Notes under the pieces: generated by a model
Databases searched by the model: none
What the model was told of the DNA's origin: nothing
Seen by the model: the letters and a program-made list of their open reading frames with translations, nothing else
DNA from: Caulobacter mirabilis
GTDB taxonomy: Bacteria; Pseudomonadota; Alphaproteobacteria; Caulobacterales; Caulobacteraceae
Assembly: GCF_002749615.1 (NCBI RefSeq)
Contig: NZ_CP024201.1
Span: 3,038,001-3,102,000 of the forward strand
Length of the DNA: 64,000 bases
Direction of reading: 5' to 3'
Part shown: in pieces, positions 54,336 to 64,000 of the stretch
Numbering within the stretch: the stretch's first letter is position 1
Layout: every line of letters begins with the position of its first letter
Position numbers and translations under genes: made by a program

Positions 54336-54812
54336 ATGCAGACCCGGGAAGCCTTCCGCAGCGCCCAGCGCCGCCTGGCCGCCACCGTGGCGGTGATCAC
54401 CGCCGGCCAGGGCGAAGACGCCGTCGGCATCACCGCCACCGCCGTCACCTCGGTCTCGATGGACCCGCCCTCGTTGCTGGTCTGCGTCAACCGCGCGGCG
54501 AGCCTGCACGCCGTGGTGGCGGCGACGGGCCGCTTCCGGGTCACCTACCTGCGCGCCGATCAGCCTGAGGTGGCGCGCAGTTTCAGCGGCGGTCGACCTC
54601 AGGCGGAACGCTTCGGAAGCGCGGGCTGGCGGCTGGACGGCGACGGCGGCCCTGCCCTCGACGAGGCCCTCGCCGCCTGCGTCTGCGAGCTGGAAGAAGC
54701 CGTCGACTTCGGCACCCACACCATCTTCGTCGGCCGGGTGGCGCAGGCCGAGACCGGCGACGGCCGCCCCCTGCTCTACTGCGACGGCGTCTTCGGCGAA
54801 CTCGCCGCCTGA
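54336..54812 (+). CDS. Flavin reductase-like protein, candidate corrin reductase CobR
   Basis: 158 residues from the ATG at 54336, with GGGAG nine bases upstream. It is a flavin-binding split-barrel of the flavin reductase family: REAFRSAQRRLAATVAVITA, GITATAVTSVSMDPPSLLVCVNRAASLH, FRVTYLRADQPEVARSFSGG, then FGTHTIFVGRVAQAE and PLLYCDGVFGEL. Brucella CobR, which reduces Co(II) corrinoids for CobO, is of this family and size. Location after cobU-cobO supports that role. A general FMN reductase for a monooxygenase is the alternative. Confidence 0.8.
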   Translation: MQTREAFRSAQRRLAATVAVITAGQGEDAVGITATAVTSVSMDPPSLLVCVNRAASLHAVVAATGRFRVTYLRADQPEVARSFSGGRPQAERFGSAGWRLDGDGGPALDEALAACVCELEEAVDFGTHTIFVGRVAQAETGDGRPLLYCDGVFGELAA

Positions 54813-54817
54813 GTCCG

Positions 54818-58115
<3,298 letters not shown>

Positions 58116-58131
58116 GGAAGCGGCCTCCGCG

Positions 58132-59802
58132 TCAGGCCATGCGCGCCGCCAGCCCGACCACGAGCGGGCCGAGCAGCGGGAGCAGGACGTTGGAAAGGGC
58201 GTAGGTGACGGTGTAGCCGATCACCGGCGTGGCGTTCCCGGCGGCCCCGACCAGGGCGCTGATCGCCGGAGTGCTGCACTGCTGGCCGGCGATGGCGCCC
58301 AGCAGGATCGGCGGCTCGATCTTCAGCAGATGGCGGCCGATGAACAGCGAGGCGGTCGCCGGGACCGAGGCGGCCAGCACGCCGACGATCGGCAGGGCGA
58401 TCCCGTACTCGCCGATCAGCCGGATGGCGTCCGGCCCGGCGGCCAGGCCGATGGCGGCGATGAAGGCGGCCAGACCGAAGTCCTTCAGGATCTCCGCCGC
58501 GGCCGGCGGCAGGGCGGCGATATCCGGCCGCCGCGCCGCGAACCAGCCGAACGCCAGCCCCGACAGCAGGCAGCCGCCGCCGCCGCCCAGGGTCAGGCGC
58601 ACGCCGCCGACCGTCCAGGCCAGCTGTCCGATCAGGATGCCGGCCAGCACGCCCACGCCGACCATGATGAAGCTGGTGTGGTTGACCGGCGGCAGCGTCC
58701 GGCCGAGCCGGCGCGCGGCGGCGTCGACGGCCCGGCGCGGCCCGAGCAGATGAACGACGTCGCCTCGCCGCAGCACGGTTCCGGGCAGCACCGGCGCGGC
58801 CTGTCCCATCCGTTCGATCCGCGACACGAACACCCCGCGATGGAGGTCCGGCGTCGTCAGCTCGCGAAGGTCGGCGACGGTGTGGCCGACCGCCTTCGAC
58901 CGGCCGAGCACGACCGGCCGGCGTTCGAGCACCGTGTTCAGCGCGTCGCCGGCGTCGTTCTCCGGCCCCACGGCGGCGCCCAGCGCCACGATCGCCTCCC
59001 GCCGGCCGACCAGCAGCAGGACGTCGCCCGCCCGGATCACCTCGTCCGGCGTCGCGTCGCGGTAGCGCCCGTCCCGGCCGATCCGCTCGACCAGGACGCG
59101 GTCGCCCTGGCTGCGCTCGAAGGCCGAGACGGTCGCCCCCGCCGCCGCGCCGGCCTCATAGGCCCGGCCGACGATGTCCGGCAGCGCCCCGGCCGCCTCG
59201 CTCGCGCCGCCGCCCAGCTTCTCGGCCAAAGCCGCAGCCTCGGCCTTCAGATCGATGCGCAGCAGGAAGGGGGCGATCTGGCTGGTGAACAGCACGATGG
59301 TGATGAGGCCGAACAGGTAGGTGACGCTGTAGGCGGTGGCGATGTGGGCCTGTTGCGTCGCGGCTTCCTCGGCCGGCAGGCCCAGGTGCTGGACGGCCTC
59401 CGCCGCCGTGCCGATCACCGCCGACTCCGTCGCCGATCCGGCGAGCAGGCCGGCGGCCGTGCCCGGATCGAGCGACAGCAGCGCCGTGGCGCTCAGCACG
59501 ATGGTCAGGACGACGACCACCTCGATCAGCGACAGGGTCCCATAACGCCAGCTCTGGCGCAGGCTGCCGAAGAACTGCGGCCCGCCGGTGAAGCCCAGGG
59601 CGAAGATGAACAGCGCGAAGGCCAGGTTCTTGAGGTCGGCGTCCAGCTTCACCCCGGTCTGGCCGATGACCAGGGCGACGATCAGCGTGCCGCAGACCCC
59701 GCCCAGCTGGACCGGCCCCACCTTCAGGCGCCCGATCAGATGGCCCAGGGCCAGCGACAGGAACAGCGCCATCTCCGGATGATCGGCGAGCAGCTGGATC
59801 AT
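58132..59802 (-). CDS. Aspartate:alanine antiporter family protein, copy 2
   Basis: 556 residues from the ATG at 59802, which overlaps the porin stop by 4 nt (ATGA). It has the same layout as copy 1: LFLSLALGHLIGRLKVGPVQLGG, LAFALFIFALGFTGGPQFFGSL, two central RCK_C-like domains and a terminal AIAGQQCSTPAISALVGAAGNATPVIGYTV. The end differs in a key place: copy 1 reads GSRSANPAFGAVLD where this one reads GQQCSTPAISALVG, so substrate preference may differ. It may act as a second exchanger or as a partner subunit. Confidence 0.9.
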   Translation of the reverse strand: MIQLLADHPEMALFLSLALGHLIGRLKVGPVQLGGVCGTLIVALVIGQTGVKLDADLKNLAFALFIFALGFTGGPQFFGSLRQSWRYGTLSLIEVVVVLTIVLSATALLSLDPGTAAGLLAGSATESAVIGTAAEAVQHLGLPAEEAATQQAHIATAYSVTYLFGLITIVLFTSQIAPFLLRIDLKAEAAALAEKLGGGASEAAGALPDIVGRAYEAGAAAGATVSAFERSQGDRVLVERIGRDGRYRDATPDEVIRAGDVLLLVGRREAIVALGAAVGPENDAGDALNTVLERRPVVLGRSKAVGHTVADLRELTTPDLHRGVFVSRIERMGQAAPVLPGTVLRRGDVVHLLGPRRAVDAAARRLGRTLPPVNHTSFIMVGVGVLAGILIGQLAWTVGGVRLTLGGGGGCLLSGLAFGWFAARRPDIAALPPAAAEILKDFGLAAFIAAIGLAAGPDAIRLIGEYGIALPIVGVLAASVPATASLFIGRHLLKIEPPILLGAIAGQQCSTPAISALVGAAGNATPVIGYTVTYALSNVLLPLLGPLVVGLAARMA

Positions 59803-61250
59803 CGGACGAAGTCGTACTTGAGGCTGACCTGCAGCCGGGTGGCGTCGGCGCTCCGGCCGTTCTGCAGCTCGTGCCGTCCATGAAGCGCCTCGACGCCGAC
59901 CGTGAAGGACGGACTCGCCGCCCAGATCAGGTTGCCGGCGAGATAGGCGCTGGATCGGAAGGCGGTCGGCGCCAGCAACGGGTCGCGATCCAGGACCAGC
60001 CCCCCGCCGACCAGGCTCGACCGCCAGCGCGGGCTCCAATGGCGGGTGTAGCCGAGGTAGCCGCCGTAAGCCTGCAGCGTGCGGACGGCGCCGTCCGGCG
60101 CGATCACCGCGTCATAGCCCTTGCCGCTGATGTCGTTGAAATAGCGACCGATCCCGTCGCCCCAGGTGAAGCCGGCCATGACGAAGTCGCCGCCGACATG
60201 AACCAGGCCCGACAGGCTCAGGCCGTAGCCGAAGGCCGCGTCGTCCGAGGCGGCGCTCGTGTAGCCGACGTTACGCATCACGCCGGACAGCTGGACGTGG
60301 CCCCAGGCCTTGCCGTAGCGCAGCGCCAGCGACAGGTCCGGCGCGCCCTGGGCCGCCGTCCGCCCGGCGCTCAGCGCAATGTCCGACGACGGGTCCTCGA
60401 TCGACACCGTAGCGGAAAGGTCCGGATTGATCCGCCAGAGCTGCCGGATCGACACCAGCCGTACGAAGGCCTCGCCACCCGGCCCCTCGTCGTCGAGGGT
60501 CTCCGGCAGCGCGTCGGGGTCCATGAAGGCGCTGTAGCCGTAGCCGGCGTAGGTGTTTCCGACCTGGCCGTGGGCCTGGCGCAGGCGGAAGGCCAGGCTG
60601 CCCGAGCCGCCGTAGAAGTCGTTCTCCAGATAGAACCGCAGCGGCCCCATCGACGACGGCCGCCGGACTTCGAAGCTGAACCGCGTCGCTTCGGCGCCGA
60701 GGTTGGCGTTGGCGTGGTCGCGGCCGTCCATGGGGATGGTCGAGGTGACGAACTTGTCGGTGTTGCCGGCCGGATCGAGGTCGTAGATCGCGTTGACCTT
60801 CGCGAACCCGCCCAGCTTGACCATCGTCTGGGTCCCCGGGATCGGGATGAAACCCTTCAGGTCCGGATCATTGGGCGGCGGCGCGGTGCCCGGGCGGGCC
60901 ACGCCGGTGATCTCGTCGCCGACCGTGTCGCGCCCGGGTCCCGGCGCAGGCGCGAGGATCTGGCGAGGCTGGGCCATCTCCCGAGGCGGAGCGACGACCT
61001 CAACAGGATCGGGCCGACGCGCTGGGCCCGCCGTGATCGGCCCCGCGCCGCCGGTCCGGGCTTCAAGCAATTGTATGCGGGTCTGCAGAGCATCGATGGT
61101 GCGCTTGAGGTCATCGATCTCGGCCTGGACCGCCGGGTCCGCCGCCGGCGCGGCCAGGACGGGCTGAGGCAGGGCGCCGACGACGGCCAGCACTCCGGCC
61201 GCCCATCCGATCCTCTGTCGAACGCGTCCGTCTCGGTCCTGGTCCCGCAC
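59799..61250 (-). CDS. DcaP-like outer membrane porin
   Basis: 483 residues from the GTG at 61250, which has GAGGGG upstream; the signal peptide (RIGWAAGVLAVVGALPQPVLAAP) begins shortly after. A coiled coil (AEIDDLKRTIDALQTRIQLLEA) and a Pro-rich linker lead into GFIPIPGTQTMVKLGGFAKVNAIYDLDPAGN, the entry to a DcaP-type 16-strand barrel that ends in LQVSLKYDFVR. DcaP proteins in Acinetobacter pass dicarboxylates. As first gene of the operon it probably admits aspartate. The start is uncertain; GTG at 61262 is an alternative. Confidence 0.85.
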   Translation of the reverse strand: MRDQDRDGRVRQRIGWAAGVLAVVGALPQPVLAAPAADPAVQAEIDDLKRTIDALQTRIQLLEARTGGAGPITAGPARRPDPVEVVAPPREMAQPRQILAPAPGPGRDTVGDEITGVARPGTAPPPNDPDLKGFIPIPGTQTMVKLGGFAKVNAIYDLDPAGNTDKFVTSTIPMDGRDHANANLGAEATRFSFEVRRPSSMGPLRFYLENDFYGGSGSLAFRLRQAHGQVGNTYAGYGYSAFMDPDALPETLDDEGPGGEAFVRLVSIRQLWRINPDLSATVSIEDPSSDIALSAGRTAAQGAPDLSLALRYGKAWGHVQLSGVMRNVGYTSAASDDAAFGYGLSLSGLVHVGGDFVMAGFTWGDGIGRYFNDISGKGYDAVIAPDGAVRTLQAYGGYLGYTRHWSPRWRSSLVGGGLVLDRDPLLAPTAFRSSAYLAGNLIWAASPSFTVGVEALHGRHELQNGRSADATRLQVSLKYDFVR

Positions 61251-61450
61251 GGAGCCCCTCACACATCCATAGGCTGCAGGCGACCATGGCCGACGCCTCG
61301 CGGAGGCGGCATTCGGGAAAACCCGGATGCGCAGATGGGCTGCAACCCTGTCTTCCAAGGGGCGGCGATCCGGTGAAAACCTTAGGAATCGGAATAGGCT
61401 GCGGGCCTGTCCGTCGACGATGGAGGCCCCGGGTGGCGGGTGCTGAACGT

Positions 61451-62929
61451 GTGAGATGGCGGCTTGCAGCCCTGTCCCTGGCGGTCGCCGGATGGGCGCC
61501 GCTGGCAACGGCCCAGGCCCTTCCCGACGGCCCGGCGCTCAGCTTCACCGAAGCGCATGAGCGGCTGATGTCGCGCTCGGACTCCCTGTCCGCCGCCCGC
61601 GCCGGCCTGCGCGCCAGCCAGGATCAGGCCGCTGCGGTCGGAACCCTGGGCCGGCCGATCATCTCGTTCGACGCCCAGGCGCTGCGCTATCAGAAGACCA
61701 TCGACCTCTCCCTCGATCCGGCCAAGGCGCTGGTCCAGTCGTCCGTCGACGGCTTCCTGGCCTCCCTGCCCAGCCGGTTGCCGAGCGTGCCTCCGGCGAT
61801 CCTCGGCCAGGTGACCGGCGTGGTCGACCAGGGCATGTCCGACGCCCTGGCCCAGCTGCCCGGCTCGGTCCGCCTGCAACAGGAAGAAAGCCTCGTCCGC
61901 TCCAGCCTCACGGCCGTGGCGCCCCTCTATACGGGCGGGCTGATCACGGCGACCAAGCGCGCCGCCCAGGCCGGCGTCGTCGGCGCCGAAGCAGAGCTGG
62001 CCCAGGCCGGCGACGAGGCGACGATCAAGCTGGTCCAGACCTACTTCGGCCAGCAGCTCGCCGCCCAGATCCTGAAGGTCAGCACCGAGAGCCGCGACGG
62101 CTTCGAGCGTCACCTGCAGGACGCCCTCAAGCTCGAGCGCGAGGGAATGATCAGCAAGGCCCAGCGGCTGCAGGTCGAGGTCGCTCGCAACGCCGCGCTG
62201 CGCCAGTACGAGCGGGCCGTCGACCAGCACGACACGGCCCGCCGGACCCTCGCCGCCCTGCTGCGCGAGACCTCGGCCGTCCGGCCGTCGACCCCGCTGT
62301 TCGTGAACCCGACGCCGATCGGTCCAGCCGACGCCTTCATACAGGCGGCCATGGCCAACCAGCCGCTGCTCAAGCGCCTGGACGCGCTGCAGGATCAGGC
62401 CGCCCAGGGGGTGAAGGCCGCCCAGGCGGCGCAGAAGCCCACCGTCTACGGCTTCGCCAAATACAGCCTCGACCGCGACCAGGCCCTGCTGATCGAGCCG
62501 GACTGGATCTTCGGCGTCGGGGTCCACTACACCCTGCTCTCGGGCCTGGATCGCGGCAAGGCGGTCAGCGCCGCCCGCGAGCGCGCCAGCCAGGCTGCCT
62601 CCGCCCAGGCCGAGGCCCGCGTCGCCCTGCAGACCCTGACCCTGCGCGCTCACGGCAACGTCGAGACGGCCCGCCGCCAGTACGGCCTGCTGGCGGTGAA
62701 CATCGAGGCGGCGCGCGAGAACCTGCGCCTGCAGGACCTGGCCTTCCGCGAGGGCGAGGCCCCGTCCAGCGCGGTGATCGACGCCCGTGTCGCCCTCAGC
62801 CTGGCCGAGACCCAGCGCGCCGCGGCGGCCTACGAATACGACCTGGCCCTGGCCGAACTGCTGGCTGTCAGCGGCCAGGCGACGAAGTATGCGGACTACA
62901 TCCGCGGCGCTGAACAGGAGACGCCGTGA
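61451..62929 (+). CDS. TolC-family outer membrane efflux protein
   Basis: 492 residues from the GTG at 61451, just before the signal peptide (VRWRLAALSLAVAGWAPLATAQA); the open frame runs back to 61286 and other GTG starts at 61373 and 61433 are possible. The TolC/OEP repeat pattern is visible: LSFTEAHERLMSRSDSLSAARAGLRASQ, VAPLYTGGLITATKRAAQAGVVGAEAELAQAGDEATIKLVQTYFG and the second half ending in LSLAETQRAAAAYEYDLALAELLAVSG. It forms the outer-membrane duct for the next genes. The gap 61251-61450 is the divergent promoter region with the porin operon; no clear hexamers were found. Confidence 0.88.
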   Translation: MRWRLAALSLAVAGWAPLATAQALPDGPALSFTEAHERLMSRSDSLSAARAGLRASQDQAAAVGTLGRPIISFDAQALRYQKTIDLSLDPAKALVQSSVDGFLASLPSRLPSVPPAILGQVTGVVDQGMSDALAQLPGSVRLQQEESLVRSSLTAVAPLYTGGLITATKRAAQAGVVGAEAELAQAGDEATIKLVQTYFGQQLAAQILKVSTESRDGFERHLQDALKLEREGMISKAQRLQVEVARNAALRQYERAVDQHDTARRTLAALLRETSAVRPSTPLFVNPTPIGPADAFIQAAMANQPLLKRLDALQDQAAQGVKAAQAAQKPTVYGFAKYSLDRDQALLIEPDWIFGVGVHYTLLSGLDRGKAVSAARERASQAASAQAEARVALQTLTLRAHGNVETARRQYGLLAVNIEAARENLRLQDLAFREGEAPSSAVIDARVALSLAETQRAAAAYEYDLALAELLAVSGQATKYADYIRGAEQETP

Positions 62930-63969
62930 CCGAGACGCCCCCTGCCCCCGAGCCCGCCGCCGCCCTGCCGTCAAGACCTTCGCCGGACCGTCGCCGGCTG
63001 CTGGTCTGGATCGCGATCGCCGCCGTGGTCCTGATCATCGCCTTCGGCCTCTGGCTGGCTTATCGCCCGCAGCCCGACCAGCTGCAGGGCATGGTCGAGG
63101 CCAAGGAAGTCACCATCGCCACCAAGGTCCCGCTCTCGCGGGTCGAGAAGGTGCTGGTGAAGGAAGGCCAGCCGGTGACGGCCGGCCAGCCGCTCATCAT
63201 CCTGTCCAGCCCGGAGCTGGAGGCCAAGACCGACGCGGCCCAGGGCCTGCTGGCCGGGGCCAAGGCGACCGAGGCCCGCGTCGACCGCGGCGCCGTCGAG
63301 GAGGACATCGCCAGCCTGCAGGCCATCTGGCAGGCGGCGCAGGCCGCCGCGACCCTGGCCCAGAAGACCTATGTCCGGACCAGCAATCTCTACGCCGAGG
63401 GCGTGGTCGCCGCTCAGCGCCGCGACGAGGCCCTGGCCGCCCGCGACGCCAGCGCCCGCAACGCCGAGGCCGCCCGACAGCAGTATCTGAAGGCCGTCCG
63501 CGGGGCGACGCAGGAGGCCAAGGACATCGCCGCCGCCCAGGTCCAGGTCGCCCAGGCCGGCGTGCGAGAGGCCGCCTCGATGACCGCCGACACCCGCCTG
63601 TCGGCCCCGCACGCCGGCGAGATCGCCAAGGTCATGGTCAAGGGCGGCGAGCTGGCGCCGCTGGCCTTCCCGCTGTTCACCCTGATCGACCTGAGCGACG
63701 TCTGGGTCACCGTCAACGTCCGCGAGGACCAGTTCCACGGCCTCCAGCGCGGCCAGGTGATCCGCGGCTCGATCCCCGCTCTCGACCGGAAGAACGTCGC
63801 CTTCCGCGTCGAATACATCAGCCCGCAGGGCGACTTCGCCACCTGGCGGGCGACGCGTCAGTCGCGCGGCTACGACATCCGCTCGTTCGAGATCCACGCC
63901 AAGCCCGTGCAGAAGGCCCCCGGACTGCGGCCCGGCATGAGCGTGCTGTTCGACTGGCCGCAGCGCTAG
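62926..63969 (+). CDS. HlyD-family membrane fusion protein
   Basis: 347 residues from a GTG that overlaps the TolC-like stop (GTGA). One N-terminal TM helix (LLVWIAIAAVVLIIAFGLWLAY) is followed by the lipoyl-like half (VEAKEVTIATKVPLSRVEKVLVKEGQPVTAGQPL), a coiled-coil hairpin (about 85-215) and the beta-barrel end (DTRLSAPHAGEIAKVMVKGGELAPLAFPLFTLIDLSDVWVTVNVREDQ). It is the periplasmic adaptor between TolC and an inner-membrane transporter. Confidence 0.93.
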   Translation: MTETPPAPEPAAALPSRPSPDRRRLLVWIAIAAVVLIIAFGLWLAYRPQPDQLQGMVEAKEVTIATKVPLSRVEKVLVKEGQPVTAGQPLIILSSPELEAKTDAAQGLLAGAKATEARVDRGAVEEDIASLQAIWQAAQAAATLAQKTYVRTSNLYAEGVVAAQRRDEALAARDASARNAEAARQQYLKAVRGATQEAKDIAAAQVQVAQAGVREAASMTADTRLSAPHAGEIAKVMVKGGELAPLAFPLFTLIDLSDVWVTVNVREDQFHGLQRGQVIRGSIPALDRKNVAFRVEYISPQGDFATWRATRQSRGYDIRSFEIHAKPVQKAPGLRPGMSVLFDWPQR

Positions 63970-63971
63970 GC

Positions 63972-64000
63972 ATGCAGGGGTTCGTCGCCACCGTCCGGCG
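63972..64000 (+). CDS. Start of a further gene, cut by the window edge
   Basis: An ATG 2 nt after the HlyD stop opens a frame MQGFVATVRR that runs off the end. By position it is expected to be the inner-membrane permease (ABC-2 or similar) of the TolC/HlyD system, but the ten residues visible cannot prove that. Confidence 0.5.

Overview
The window is very GC-rich, densely packed bacterial DNA with short gaps, many 4-nt start/stop overlaps and Shine-Dalgarno-led genes. Gene families and order (murA-DUF2948-hisD-UPF0262-infA-maf-rng-yacG, a GAAC-N7-GAAC LexA box, DUF2793, a limonene-monooxygenase-like flavoprotein, a BA14K-like protein, many TonB/porin-type outer membrane proteins) point to an alphaproteobacterium, most likely Caulobacteraceae (Phenylobacterium/Caulobacter type). 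This is inference from gene content; no 16S gene is present.

Layout. 1-8.4 kb: a conserved housekeeping block on the minus strand (murA, DUF2948, hisD, UPF0262, a low-molecular-weight phosphatase, infA, maf, an RNase G-like gene, yacG, tRNA-Phe), interrupted by an M15-like peptidase and a PDZ retropepsin. 8.5-13.4 kb: tRNA-Thr, a membrane protein/TetR/serine hydrolase operon, an ankyrin protein, a second two-lobed retropepsin and an outer-membrane barrel. 13.5-20.4 kb: an OmpR-type two-component system, exported hydrolases and a Nudix enzyme. 20.4-22 kb: a palindromic repeat and two phage/GTA-like genes (three-helix membrane protein and DUF2793). 22-33 kb: nitronate monooxygenase, methylmalonyl-CoA mutase (mutA, and mutB with a 3' frameshift), a NADAR protein coupled to mutB, an SDR, tandem paralogues of unknown function, two DUF4112 proteins, UPF0145, and the mutase chaperone meaB. 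33-42.5 kb: membrane and HhH proteins, rlmJ, a 0.65-kb intergenic stretch full of inverted repeats, an endonuclease III-family gene under a LexA box, an LLM flavoprotein, a PYROXD2-like oxidoreductase and an MHS-type MFS transporter.

42.6-54.8 kb is a corrinoid locus. A cobalamin riboswitch on the minus strand heads a ten-gene, almost fully overlapping operon: btuB, cobC-type aminotransferase, btuF-, btuC- and btuD-like transporter genes, cobD/cbiB, cobQ, cobT, cobS and a tyrosine-phosphatase-like gene. Divergent from it run cobU, cobO and a flavin reductase that may be the corrin reductase CobR. Together these give uptake, salvage, adenosylation and nucleotide-loop assembly, supplying adenosylcobalamin that MutAB, 20 kb away, needs.

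54.8-61.3 kb is a compact four-gene operon: DcaP-like porin, two AspT-type aspartate:alanine exchangers and aspartate 4-decarboxylase. It looks like a proton-motive aspartate-to-alanine cycle with its own outer-membrane entry. Divergent from it, a TolC/HlyD export system runs off the right end into the first codons of a further gene.

The most notable observations are the aspartate module with paired exchangers, the phosphatase at the end of the cob operon (candidate alpha-ribazole phosphatase), a 16-bp perfect AT-rich inverted repeat that would cover the ribosome-binding site of the CobR candidate, the NADAR gene coupled to mutB, the SOS-controlled endonuclease III-like gene, and the mutB frameshift. 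No CRISPR array, insertion sequence or clearly new defence system was seen.
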